This document shows positions 5,624-20,960 of a stretch of DNA of 25,706 nucleotides, one piece after another. The DNA is from Alphaproteobacteria bacterium (GTDB lineage Bacteria > Pseudomonadota > Alphaproteobacteria > Sphingomonadales > Sphingomonadaceae), in NCBI GenBank assembly GCA_018830415.1, contig JAHJSJ010000068.1, positions 1 through 25,706 on the forward strand, read 5' to 3'. The translations under genes were made by a program, and so were the position numbers. The notes beneath the pieces were generated by a model. It worked only from the letters and a program-made list of their open reading frames with translations. It did not search any database and had not been told where the DNA came from. Positions within the stretch are counted from its first letter, which is position 1, and each line of letters begins with the position of its first letter.

Positions 5624-7688
5624 ATGGCGATCTTCCACCTCTCTGTTAAAGTCATCAGCCGGTCGAGCGGGCGCAGCGCTGTGGCGGCAGCGGCCTATCG
5701 TGGGGCCGAACGACTGCACGACGACCGGCTCGACCGCGACCATGATTTCACCAACAAGGACGGTGTCGTCCATTCCGAGGTGATGCTGCCGGAAGGCGCG
5801 CCGGAAGAATTTGCCGACCGCGAAAAGCTTTGGAATGCGGTGGAGGCTGCCGAGAAACGCAAGGACGCGCAGCTATCCCGCGAGGTCGAATTCGCCATTC
5901 CGCGCGAGCTGACCAAGGAACAGGGCATCGAGCTGGCCTGCGAATTCGCCGAAGCCGAGTTCGTCGAAAAGGGCATGATCGCCGACCTCAATGTGCATTG
6001 GGATATCGGCGCGGACGGCCAGCCCAAACCACACGCCCATGTCATGCTGACCATGCGCGAAGTCGGCAAAGACGGGTTCGGCGCGAAGGTGCGCGAGTGG
6101 AACAAGGCCGAGCTGGTCGAGCAGTGGCGTGAGCGCTGGCACGCGCCAGATGGAGCGTGTGTTCTCCCATGCCGCAGATGCAGGCGCAAAGGTTGTCTTG
6201 GTCGGCGACCCGCAGCAGCTCCAGGCCATCGAAGCAGGCGCTGCGTTCCGGTCGATCCACGAACGGCACGGCGGCGTCGAAATCAGCGAAGTGCGCCGCC
6301 AGCACGACGGCTGGCAGCAGGACGCCACGCGGCACCTTGCCACCGGGCGCACCGGACTTGCCATTCAAGCCTATGACCAACGCGGCATGGTCCACGCCGC
6401 CGAGACGCGGGAGGCCGCACGCGGCGAACTGATCGAGCGCTGGGAACGTGACCGACAGGCCAGCCCTGGCGATACGCGTATCATCCTCACCCATACGAAC
6501 GACGAAGTGCGCGAGCTCAATGAGGCCGCGCGTGGGCGGCTGCGTGACGCGGGCGAACTGGGCATGGACGTGTCGATCAGCGCGACACGCGGAGAGCGCC
6601 AGTTCGCCAGCGGCGACCGCATCATGTTCCTGCGCAATGAGCGGGGCCTAGGCGTCAAGAATGGCACACTCGGCACCGTCGAACAGGTGACGCCGCAGCG
6701 CATGGCCGTGCGAACCGACGATGGCCGCAGTGTCGCCTTCGATACCAAAGATTACGCCCATTTGGATCACGGCTATGCCGCGACGATCCATAAGGCGCAG
6801 GGCATGACGGTCGACCGCGCCCATGTGCTGGCGACGCCGGGCATGGACAGCCACGGTGCCTATGTGGCGATGTCCCGCCACCGTGACGGCCTTGCCCTAC
6901 ACTATGGCCGCGACGACTTTGCCGATCAGTCGAAACTCGTGCGCACGCTCAGCCGGGAGCGCGGCAAGGACATGGCGAGCGACTACAAGCCCGAACGCCA
7001 GTTCGCTGAGCGGCGCGGGATCACGTTCCGCGAACGCATCGTCGAGATTGCACGGCAGGTGCCGGAGCGGGCGAAGTCGATCTTCTCTGGGTTCCGTCCG
7101 CGGGCTAACCGGTTCGAAGCGCTGCCCACCGAACAGGTTGGTCTTTCCGATCAGCGCCGGGCGGTCGAACGCTACGCTCGCGCCACCGCCGACATCGGGC
7201 AGATGCGTGAACAAGGGCTGCCGGTCCTGCCCCACCAGCGCGACGCGCTGGATAAGGCCGGAAAGGCGCTCGACGCGATCCGGCCCCATGGCACAGCCGA
7301 CCTCGCCAGCGCCTTGCAGCGCCAGCCCTCGCTGGCCAGTGAGGCCGCCGATGGTCGCAGCCAGGGCGCGATCCGCGCCATGCAGGTCGAAGCCGAAATC
7401 CGCGCCGATCCTATTCAACGCTCTGATCGCTTTGTCAGCGACTGGCAGCGGCTCGGGCAGGTGCGTCAGGCCATGCAGCGCGATGGCGACACCAAGGGCG
7501 CGCAGAGGCTCACCAACCGTATGTCAGACATGGCGAAGGGCCTGGAGCGCGATGCGCAGGTCGAATCCCTGCTGCGCAGCCGCACCCGCGAACTTGGCAT
7601 CAAAACAGAACTCGGTCGCGATCTGGCCCGCGACCTTGCCGCTTCCGTGACCATGGAGCGGAGCCGGTCAATCGGCATGGGCCTGTAG
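5624..7688 (+). pseudogene. traA: TraA relaxase-helicase, internally deleted and out of frame
   Basis: TraA of Ti-type systems joins a MOBQ relaxase to a RecD-like helicase and is normally about 1000 residues. The relaxase head starts MAIFHLSVKV at 5624, with the catalytic Tyr25 in AAAAYRGAERL and the metal-binding histidines in HWDIG (His125) and PHAH (His137/139). At about 6138-6142 it jumps by one frame into the helicase at GTRQMERV. The helicase then continues with VVLVGDPQQLQAIEAG, later HKAQGMTVDRAHV and VAMSRHRDG, and ends at 7688. The rest of the relaxase and helicase motif I (Walker A) are missing, roughly 300 residues by my estimate. A GTG at 6129 keeps the 519-residue helicase portion open. 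Conjugative nicking could persist only if the truncated head folds. Confidence 0.85.
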
Positions 7689-7698
7689 GACAAACGAA

Positions 7699-8466
7699 AT
7701 GGAAAATGCGCAAGCCGATGACGTAGAACTGGAACTGGACCTTGAGCCGGAACCCGATCCTCCCGCCCAGGAGGCCGCAAGCGATCCCGCCGCCGAAGCG
7801 TTCGCTCGCCTTGAAGGCGAGCTGGCCCTGATGCGCCGCGCCGTGCAGCACCTTGCCGCCGAGCGCGCGGACATTGTGATACCCGACTACGGCACGACGC
7901 TGACAGACATGGCCAAGCGATTGAGTGCAATCGCACGCGGCATCAACACCATCGCCGACCACCCTGCTATGCAGTTGACGCCCGATAGCCTTGGGGCGCG
8001 CATTGAAGCCGTGGCGGAATCGGCGCGGCGATCAGACCACGACAGAATCAGGCAGGCGCGAACGGACCTGAATCATGCGACACAGGACTTGCACGCTATC
8101 ACTGCTCAGGCGCGAACGGCAGGCGAGCAGCGCCAGCAACTCTTCCAGGTGGCAGGTGGCTGTATGCTCGCCGGGATATTCCTCTGGTCATTCCTTCCCG
8201 GCACCATCGCCCGCACCATGCCGGAAAGCTGGCACTGGCCGGAGCGCATCGCGACGCGGATGGTTGGCGCATCCTCGTTATGGGACGCGGGAGCGCGGAT
8301 GATGCAGGCTGGTGATCCACAGGCATGGAACGCGTTGCTTCATGCCGCCGACATCCAGCGCGATAACCGGGAAGCTATTGAGGCTTGCAGGAAGTCCGCC
8401 ACAACGTCGCGACAGCCCGTCCGCTGCACGGTGCGGATTCGGGCAGAAAACAAGGCCGCGCGGTGA
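7699..8466 (+). CDS. DUF6118-like protein with one membrane segment
   Basis: This 255-residue protein starts ten bases after the traA stop, with AGGAC 8 bases before the ATG, so it is probably co-transcribed with traA. The N-terminus is very acidic (ELELDLEPEPDPP). The middle (about 30-145) is helical and probably coiled coil. A hydrophobic stretch at about 150-172 (CMLAGIFLWSFLPGTIA) is the only membrane segment. The C-terminus has a short helical region with two cysteines. Proteins of this kind follow traA in many sphingomonad elements and are labelled DUF6118; I assign this by memory of the context and overall layout. The function is unknown. Confidence 0.65.
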   Translation: MENAQADDVELELDLEPEPDPPAQEAASDPAAEAFARLEGELALMRRAVQHLAAERADIVIPDYGTTLTDMAKRLSAIARGINTIADHPAMQLTPDSLGARIEAVAESARRSDHDRIRQARTDLNHATQDLHAITAQARTAGEQRQQLFQVAGGCMLAGIFLWSFLPGTIARTMPESWHWPERIATRMVGASSLWDAGARMMQAGDPQAWNALLHAADIQRDNREAIEACRKSATTSRQPVRCTVRIRAENKAAR

Positions 8467-8537
8467 TATACTCGCCCATGAGAGACCGTGCATTATAGTC
8501 CCGCGTTGGCCCGGAAAAGATCAATCCGGCCCATGCA

Positions 8538-8558
8538 AAATGTGGGAACGAATGTGGG
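8538..8558. repeat. Right copy of the 21-bp integrase-arm-type repeat
   Basis: Exact 21-bp repeat of 823-843, containing AATGTGGGA (8539-8547) and a second AATGTGGG (8551-8558). It lies about 60 bp inside the right att copy, while the left copy lies about 115 bp inside the left one. Direct orientation at both ends fits integrase arm-binding sites. Confidence 0.55.
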
Positions 8559-8576
8559 TTCAGATTTTCAGGAACT

Positions 8577-8611
8577 CCACTTTATCGTGAAAATACAACA
8601 CGATAAAGTGG
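8577..8611 (-). terminator. 13-bp perfect hairpin just downstream of tRNA-Leu
   Basis: CCACTTTATCGTG (8577-8589) and CACGATAAAGTGG (8599-8611) form a perfect 13-bp stem with a 9-base AT-rich loop. It begins 5 bases after the tRNA CCA end on the minus strand and is contributed by the island. It has no clear T-run on either side, so it may be a processing or stability hairpin, or an integrase/excisionase site, rather than a classical terminator. Confidence 0.5.
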
Positions 8612-8616
8612 TTGAC

Positions 8617-8640
8617 TGGTGCCCAGAAGAGGACTCGAAC
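8617..8640. repeat. Right attachment-site copy within tRNA-Leu
   Basis: 8617-8632 is identical to 692-707. It covers the encoded CCA, the discriminator base, the 3' acceptor strand and the first bases of the T-stem. The tRNA remains intact because the island end restores its 3' end. Confidence 0.75.
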
Positions 8641-8703
8641 CTCCACGCCCTTGCGAGCGCCAGCACCTGAAGCTGGTGCGTCTACCAATTCCGCCATCTG
8701 GGC
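8617..8703 (-). tRNA. tRNA-Leu (anticodon CAG), CCA encoded
   Basis: The reverse complement folds as a class II tRNA: acceptor GCCCAGA/TCTGGGC, a D-arm with AATTGGTAGAC, an anticodon stem CCAGC/GCTGG with loop TTCAGGT (anticodon CAG), a long variable arm of leucine type (CGCTCGCAAGGGCG), and a T-arm with TTCGAGT. It ends A-CCA. It reads leucine CUG codons. The 3' end doubles as the attachment site for the island on its left. Confidence 0.95.
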
Positions 8704-8748
8704 ACGGTTGCGACCGGTCATTGGTGCCGGAAGCTGGGTAGGGGCGGG

Positions 8749-8778
8749 CCAATAGCTGTGGGGAGGGGTGGCTGTCAA
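8749..8778 (-). promoter_or_regulatory. Promoter of tRNA-Leu
   Basis: On the minus strand a perfect TTGACA (8778-8773) and TATTGG (8754-8749) are separated by 18 bases. The -10 is followed by a C/G-rich stretch (CCCGCCCC), as in stable-RNA promoters under stringent control. The predicted start would lie about 40 bases before the tRNA 5' end. Confidence 0.55.
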
Positions 8779-8879
8779 CGCAATCCTCGCGCTTTTGCGC
8801 GGGCTCCTCTGTCGACGGTGAAGGGATCGCGAAATGCGGGCCGGATCGCGGTTATTATCGGGGGGGCTGCGACAGCTAT

Positions 8880-10250
8880 TCAACCCGCCGCCAATTGCAG
8901 CCTTCGGCGGGCCTCCGCCTCACCGATCAAGGGTAGCAGTTCGCCCATATCGGGGCCGTGATCCATGCCGGTTAACGCTTGCCGTAACGGCAGGAACAAC
9001 GCCCGGCCCTTGCGCTGCGTTGCTTGCTTCAACGCCGTGGTGAGCGCGGCCCAGGGGTTGTCGCCCCACGTCAGCAGGCGGGCGGCGTCGGCCAGAAAGG
9101 CTTTGTCCTCCGGAGTGAAATCGCCCTGGGTGATCGGGCCGGTGACCAGCCGCCACCATTCGCCCGCCTCATCGACATGCGCCAGATTGGGCCTGATCGC
9201 ATGCCACCCGGCCTCGTCCATGCCCTGCGGAAGCCGGTGCTGAACCGCCGTATAGGGCAGTTGGTGGACGATCGCTGCGTTGAGACGATCGAGGTCTTCG
9301 TCGTCAAACTTCGCGGGCGCGCGGCCGAAGGTCGACAGGTCGAAACCGGCAATCAGCGCAGCCCGATCGGCAATGGGTTCAACCGGCTGCGACGTGCCGA
9401 GCCGCGCCAGCAATGCGATGATCGCTTCGGGTTCAATCCCGCGTTGGCGAAAGGCATCGCAGCCAAGCGAGCCGAGGCGCTTTGACAGCTTACCTTCACG
9501 CCCCACCAGCAGCGCTTCATGCGCGAATTCCGGAACGCATTTTGCTGCACCATTTGTTGTAGCAAATCCCGCAGCAAAAAGTGCAGTAAAGATTTGAATT
9601 TGAACAGCAGTATTGGAAACGTGGTCTTCACCGCGCAGCACCTGGGTAACACCCATATCAATGTCGTCGACCGCGCTTGGCATCATGTAGAGCCATGAAC
9701 CATCGGCGCGGCGTATGACCGGATCGGATAGCTGCGCCGGATCGAATTTCTGCGGCCCGCGAATTGCATCATCCCATGCGATCGGTTCGCCGTGGTCAAG
9801 CTGGAAACGCCAGTGCGGCGTGATGCCATCGGCGTGTTTGGCAGCGCGCTCCGCATCGGACAATGCCATCACCGCGCGATCGTAAATCGGGGGCAGCCCG
9901 CGTCCCAGTGCGATCTTGCGCTTCACTTCGAGTTCCTGCGCGCTTTCATAGCAGGGATAAATCCGCCCGGCGGCCCGCAAAGCGGCAAAGGCCGCCTCGT
10001 ATCGGTCTAGCCGCAGGGATTGGCGTTCTTCGCGATCCCAGTTGAGGCCCAGCCACGCCAGATCCGCGCAAATGGCGTCGACATAGTCCTCCCGGCTGCG
10101 GGCCGCGTCGGTGTCATCGATCCGCAGGATGAAGGTGCCCGACGATTGGCGCGCCAGCATCCAGTTATGCAGCGCGGTGCGGATATTGCCGACATGCAGG
10201 CGGCCGGTGGGCGATGGGGCGAAACGGGTGGTGGTGGGTGCAGTGGTCAT
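8880..10250 (-). CDS. gltX: Glutamyl-tRNA synthetase
   Basis: A class I aminoacyl-tRNA synthetase of 456 residues that charges tRNA with glutamate. The HIGH-type motif is HVGN at residues 19-22 inside RFAPSPTGRLHVGN, and the KMSKS-type motif is KLSKR at about 254-258. RGEDHVSNTAVQIQ is also typical. I chose the ATG at 10250 because it sits eight residues before RFAPSPTG, as in relatives; the frame is open upstream to 10340. KLSKR and the short length suggest the alphaproteobacterial second-type GltX. Between QIQIFTAL and EFAHEALL there is an unusual 10-15-residue stretch (FAAGFATTNGAAKCV) encoded by locally AT-richer DNA. The gene follows a DUF6628-like gene after 41 bases and is probably co-transcribed with it. 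Confidence 0.95.
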   Translation of the reverse strand: MTTAPTTTRFAPSPTGRLHVGNIRTALHNWMLARQSSGTFILRIDDTDAARSREDYVDAICADLAWLGLNWDREERQSLRLDRYEAAFAALRAAGRIYPCYESAQELEVKRKIALGRGLPPIYDRAVMALSDAERAAKHADGITPHWRFQLDHGEPIAWDDAIRGPQKFDPAQLSDPVIRRADGSWLYMMPSAVDDIDMGVTQVLRGEDHVSNTAVQIQIFTALFAAGFATTNGAAKCVPEFAHEALLVGREGKLSKRLGSLGCDAFRQRGIEPEAIIALLARLGTSQPVEPIADRAALIAGFDLSTFGRAPAKFDDEDLDRLNAAIVHQLPYTAVQHRLPQGMDEAGWHAIRPNLAHVDEAGEWWRLVTGPITQGDFTPEDKAFLADAARLLTWGDNPWAALTTALKQATQRKGRALFLPLRQALTGMDHGPDMGELLPLIGEAEARRRLQLAAG

Positions 10251-10291
10251 GGCCGAAAGCGGTAAAGCGCACACCGCCCGCCCGCAAGCGT

Positions 10292-10732
10292 TCACACCAT
10301 TCGCATCTCTGCCGCGACCAGCGCCAGCGCGCCTTCCCACAGGCGGTGCATCCGGTCGGCACGGATCAATCCCGTCAGCGCAGCTTCAAAGCCCACGCGG
10401 TCGCCCGCCGCAGCTGCGTCCACAAACGCGCCAATGGTAGCCTCATCATGGCTGAGCAAGCAGCAGCAGAAACGGGAAATTTGGATGTTTTCCGGCCAGA
10501 TCGCAGCGATTTCCTGCGCCAGCATCAGCGCCTTTGCCGCGACGTCGACCCCGTGCAGGCGGGCCGCCAATTCGGGCACCGGATCGCGCCCGATCCGATC
10601 ATGCAGCGCGATTAGCCGCAATGCGTGGATGAAGCGGCTCGCAATCGGCCCCAGCGCGTCGGCCCGCGGCGGCTGCGCCAAAGCGGCAATGATGGTGCGC
10701 GCGGTGGCGGTAGGGGTGTGGGGCCGGGACAT
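10292..10732 (-). CDS. DUF6628-like hypothetical protein
   Basis: A 146-residue soluble, helical, alanine-rich protein with no membrane segment or signal peptide. The notable feature is three consecutive cysteines in ISRFCCCLLSHDEAT (about residues 85-99), a CCC-x-x-[ST]-x-DE pattern that I associate with the sphingomonad DUF6628 proteins; the assignment is tentative. The ATG at 10732 has GAGG five bases upstream. It lies between the rpoBC terminator and gltX, on the same strand, and is probably the first gene of a two-gene unit with gltX. Function unknown. Confidence 0.6.
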   Translation of the reverse strand: MSRPHTPTATARTIIAALAQPPRADALGPIASRFIHALRLIALHDRIGRDPVPELAARLHGVDVAAKALMLAQEIAAIWPENIQISRFCCCLLSHDEATIGAFVDAAAAGDRVGFEAALTGLIRADRMHRLWEGALALVAAEMRMV

Positions 10733-10769
10733 GGAGCCTCGCTTGTGCTGCGTGTGAATGATGACCGCA

Positions 10770-10798
10770 TGGCTAGCTTAATTGCGAGTGCGTTGCAA
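10770..10798 (-). promoter_or_regulatory. Candidate promoter of the DUF6628-gltX unit
   Basis: On the minus strand TTGCAA (10798-10793) and TAGCCA (10775-10770) are 17 bases apart. A perfect TATAAT also lies slightly upstream at 10808-10803, without a good -35. One of the two probably starts the DUF6628-gltX transcript downstream of the rpoC terminator. Confidence 0.35.
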
Positions 10799-10853
10799 TA
10801 GCATTATATGCCCCTCAGCGCGGCCCGCTGCGCACATTGACAAAGATACTGGC

Positions 10854-10891
10854 AAAGAAAAGCCCCGCCAGAGCATTGGCTCCAGCGGGGC
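10854..10891 (-). terminator. Rho-independent terminator of rpoBC
   Basis: GCCCCGC (10862-10868) pairs with GCGGGGC (10885-10891), and after a 2x2 mismatch GAGC pairs with GCTC around an ATTG loop. On the minus strand the stem is followed by TTTTCTTT (10861-10854). It lies 32 bases after the rpoC stop. Confidence 0.85.
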
Positions 10892-10922
10892 AATTCATGG
10901 ATCGCAATAACGCCGGAGTGGA

Positions 10923-15221
<4,299 letters not shown>

Positions 15222-15260
15222 GACTGTGTTCCCTTAGGGGGATAAAACTCGAAGGCGGAT

Positions 15261-15284
15261 GGCGCGGGGCCGAAGCCCCGCGCC
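15261..15284 (-). other. C(UUCG)G hairpin between rpoB and rpoC
   Basis: GGCGCGGGGC (15261-15270) and GCCCCGCGCC (15275-15284) form a perfect 10-bp stem. On the transcribed minus strand the loop is TTCG closed by C-G, the very stable C(UUCG)G tetraloop. It starts at the base after the rpoB stop and is not followed by a T-run, so it is more likely an mRNA processing or stability element than a terminator. Confidence 0.75.
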
Positions 15285-19484
<4,200 letters not shown>

Positions 19485-19732
19485 GGAGGAGATGTGCCTC
19501 TTTGATTGGGCCGCGCGAAGCTTATCCGCGCGGACAGGAAAATATCGTGTCGTTCCGCGCGAATGGGTGCCGATTGCGACGCACAAGCGCTGCGCGCCCT
19601 GCACCACTCTTCGAAGAATGATACTGGCAGCAGCCGATCAAAATGCGTCGCGAAAATGGCGTGTCGCCGCTTCCATTCCCAGACCGATACCCGCGCATGA
19701 ATCAGTCCTGCTCGAAGCGAGCGAGAACGCGC
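19485..19732 (-). other. Long rpoB leader with GC hairpin
   Basis: About 250 bases between the rpoB promoter and its start, without a recognised gene. A 7-bp perfect hairpin, CCGCGCG (19511-19517) and CGCGCGG (19527-19533), lies 27 bases before the start codon. The start itself lacks a purine-rich ribosome binding site: GAGG is 12 bases away. This could mean control of rpoB translation. The long leader is consistent with posttranscriptional control, but I recognise no known leader RNA. Confidence 0.45.
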
Positions 19733-19761
19733 CATGTAGGATTGCGCCCCGTGCCTGTCAA
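19733..19761 (-). promoter_or_regulatory. rpoB promoter (sigma-70 type)
   Basis: On the minus strand a perfect TTGACA (19761-19756) and TACATG (19738-19733) with a 17-base spacer. It would start transcription about 240 bases before rpoB, and is independent of the rplJ promoter. Confidence 0.6.
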
Positions 19762-19816
19762 CGCTGCGCGGGAATGATCGCGCCGAGTTTGACGGGTTTA
19801 CTGAAAAACAACGCTC

Positions 19817-19839
19817 ATAATATCGTTATTCAATATTAT
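19817..19839. promoter_or_regulatory. AT-rich dyad, candidate XRE operator
   Basis: ATAATAT (19817-19823) and ATATTAT (19833-19839) are perfect inverted arms with a 9-bp spacer, in strongly AT-rich DNA inside a GC-rich genome. It lies between the divergent rpoB promoter and the peptide/DUF2975/XRE operon. The XRE regulator encoded in that operon is the obvious candidate to bind it. This is inference. Confidence 0.45.
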
Positions 19840-19842
19840 TGA

Positions 19843-19872
19843 TTGACGATAAGCCGCGAATCAGGCTAGAAA
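19843..19872 (+). promoter_or_regulatory. Candidate promoter of the peptide-DUF2975-XRE operon
   Basis: TTGACG (19843-19848) and TAGAAA (19867-19872) with an 18-base spacer. The predicted start lies 30-35 bases before the ATG at 19914. The dyad at 19817-19839 sits just upstream of the -35. Confidence 0.4.
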
Positions 19873-19913
19873 GGTTTTATCGACATACGATGTGAACATT
19901 AAAGGAAATCGAT

Positions 19914-20045
19914 ATGAACCATGTTTTCAATCACACGCTTGCTGTTGTTGCCGCCTGCGTCCTCGCCTTTGGATCAATCGGTGCAATCGTTGCCGTGCCC
20001 CCTGTGCAGACTCACGTCACGCACGTCGCTTTTGAAATCGCATGA
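19914..20045 (+). CDS. Small 43-residue membrane or secreted peptide
   Basis: Starts with ATG at 19914, after AAAGGA with a 7-base gap, which is a good ribosome binding site. It encodes 43 residues: a short polar N-terminus with a histidine pair (MNHVFNH), a hydrophobic segment of about 21 residues (8-28, TLAVVAACVLAFGSIGAIVAV) and a polar tail containing THVTHV. It could be a signal peptide with a tiny mature part, or a single-pass membrane peptide. Similar small proteins occur in sphingomonads, but I cannot name a family. Its stop is 29 bases before the start of the DUF2975 gene, so the two are probably co-transcribed. Confidence 0.65.
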   Translation: MNHVFNHTLAVVAACVLAFGSIGAIVAVPPVQTHVTHVAFEIA

Positions 20046-20074
20046 TTGACCCACTCCAACCGGGAATAATGACC

Positions 20075-20611
20075 ATGAGCAACCACCGTTACCAACCCAA
20101 CGACCCTTTGTTGGCCATCGCCAAGGCAATTATCTGGCTGATCCTTGGGGTAATGACCTTTGCCGGGATCATCGTTTTGATCTGCATTCCGGGTATTCTC
20201 ATCTTTGGCGGCGAATTTGTGAATGCGGCAGATATCGCGCCGCTTACAGCTGGCACACGGGCCCTGATCGCGCTGCTGCTCGCGGGTGTGGCAGCCCTGT
20301 TGTATCTCGCGTGGCGCTTCTTCCAATCCATGCTGGCAATCGTCCGCAGTGTTGGCGAAGGCGATCCGTTCATACCCGCCAATGCTGATCGGCTGACAGC
20401 GATGGGCTGGATCATGCTGGCCATCAATATTGCCGCCATCCCGCTTGCGATTCTTGGCACCTATATTGCCAGCATTGCCGGGGAAGATGCGATCTCGGTG
20501 GACGCGGGGGTTGATTTTGGCGGCATCATTCTCGTCCTCACATTGTTCATCCTCGCCCGCGTCTTCCGCCAAGGTGCGGCAATGCGCAACGACCTGGAAG
20601 GAACCGTCTGA
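20075..20611 (+). CDS. DUF2975 membrane protein
   Basis: A 178-residue integral membrane protein with four predicted membrane segments: AIIWLILGVMTFAGIIVLI, then LIALLLAGVAALLYLAWRF, then GWIMLAINIAAIPLAILGTY, then IILVLTLFILARVF. The conserved GDPFIPANADRLTAMGW motif between segments two and three is typical of DUF2975. These proteins are commonly paired with a small XRE regulator, as here, where the genes overlap by one base (TGATG). The ATG at 20075 has GGGA nine bases upstream; 20069 and 20042 are alternatives. Function of the family is unknown; membrane sensing with the regulator as output is a reasonable inference. Confidence 0.85.
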   Translation: MSNHRYQPNDPLLAIAKAIIWLILGVMTFAGIIVLICIPGILIFGGEFVNAADIAPLTAGTRALIALLLAGVAALLYLAWRFFQSMLAIVRSVGEGDPFIPANADRLTAMGWIMLAINIAAIPLAILGTYIASIAGEDAISVDAGVDFGGIILVLTLFILARVFRQGAAMRNDLEGTV

Positions 20612-20847
20612 TGCCACCCATCAATGATGACATCGAAGGAACCGGGATCATGGTGAAACTTGACGACTTGCTCTACGCCCGCCGCATGACGTTGACACAG
20701 CTGGCCGAACGGGTCGGCCTTACCCTCGCCAACCTGTCGATCCTCAAGACCGGCAAGGCCAAGGCGATCCGCTTCTCCACCCTCGCCGCAATCTGCCGCG
20801 AGCTGGAATGCCAGCCGGGCGATCTGCTCGCCTACGAGGGAGAGTAG
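20611..20847 (+). CDS. XRE/Cro-type small transcriptional regulator
   Basis: A 78-residue protein dominated by one helix-turn-helix domain: MTLTQLAERVGLTLANLSIL for the helix-turn-helix, then KTGKAKAIRFSTLAAICREL and CQPGDLL. It belongs to the short YozG-like Cro/CI group that accompanies DUF2975 proteins. It has no effector domain. Its start overlaps the DUF2975 stop by one base, implying translational coupling. It is the candidate repressor for the AT-rich dyad upstream of the operon. It ends just before a palindromic repeat block. Confidence 0.88.
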   Translation: MPPINDDIEGTGIMVKLDDLLYARRMTLTQLAERVGLTLANLSILKTGKAKAIRFSTLAAICRELECQPGDLLAYEGE

Positions 20848-20857
20848 AAAGCAAGCG

Positions 20858-20933
20858 TGAGTCCCCGCGCAGGCGGGGACCTCAGGATGGCTTGAGCTAC
20901 CCTGACTGAGGCCCCCGCCTGCGCGGGGGCTCA
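20858..20933. repeat. Paired REP-like palindromes, possible bidirectional terminator
   Basis: Two 28-bp arms (20858-20885 and 20906-20933) are reverse complements with two mismatches, separated by 20 bases. Each arm itself has a smaller palindrome (CCCCGC...GCGGGG around CAG or CTG). The arrangement resembles a REP/BIME-type repeat that could stop or protect transcripts of the XRE operon, and it precedes the rplJ promoter. Confidence 0.65.
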
Positions 20934-20960
20934 CACCATAGATGGCTGAGGCTCATGCTT

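Larger units (their letters stand above)
692..8640. mobile_element. tRNA-Leu-integrated mobilizable genomic island (decayed)
   Basis: A 16-bp perfect direct repeat (TGGTGCCCAGAAGAGG) bounds the segment at 692-707 and 8617-8632; with three mismatches the match extends to 24 bp. The right copy is the CCA end and T-arm side of an intact tRNA-Leu, the classical attachment position for P4-type integrases. Inside the left end lies a P4-type integrase head. The rest holds an orphan ORF, abiEi-abiEii, a HEPN-like zinc-ribbon gene, traD-traC, a candidate oriT, traA and a DUF6118-like gene. This combination fits an integrative and mobilizable element carrying phage-defence cargo. The integrase is truncated and the relaxase is deleted internally, so I infer it can no longer move by itself. 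Confidence 0.75.

Noticed and set aside
692..8640. CRISPR array or integron cassette array in the island
   Set aside because: No regularly spaced direct repeats with unique spacers and no attC-like series; the only repeats are the two att copies and the short arm-type units.
8790..8812. CGCGC/GCGCG stem as a gltX terminator
   Set aside because: The stem is only five base pairs and is not followed by a T-run on the minus strand, so termination there is not supported.
20012..20617. Minus-strand frame opposite DUF2975
   Set aside because: Antisense to a gene with clear membrane segments and operon coupling; composition is not protein-like.
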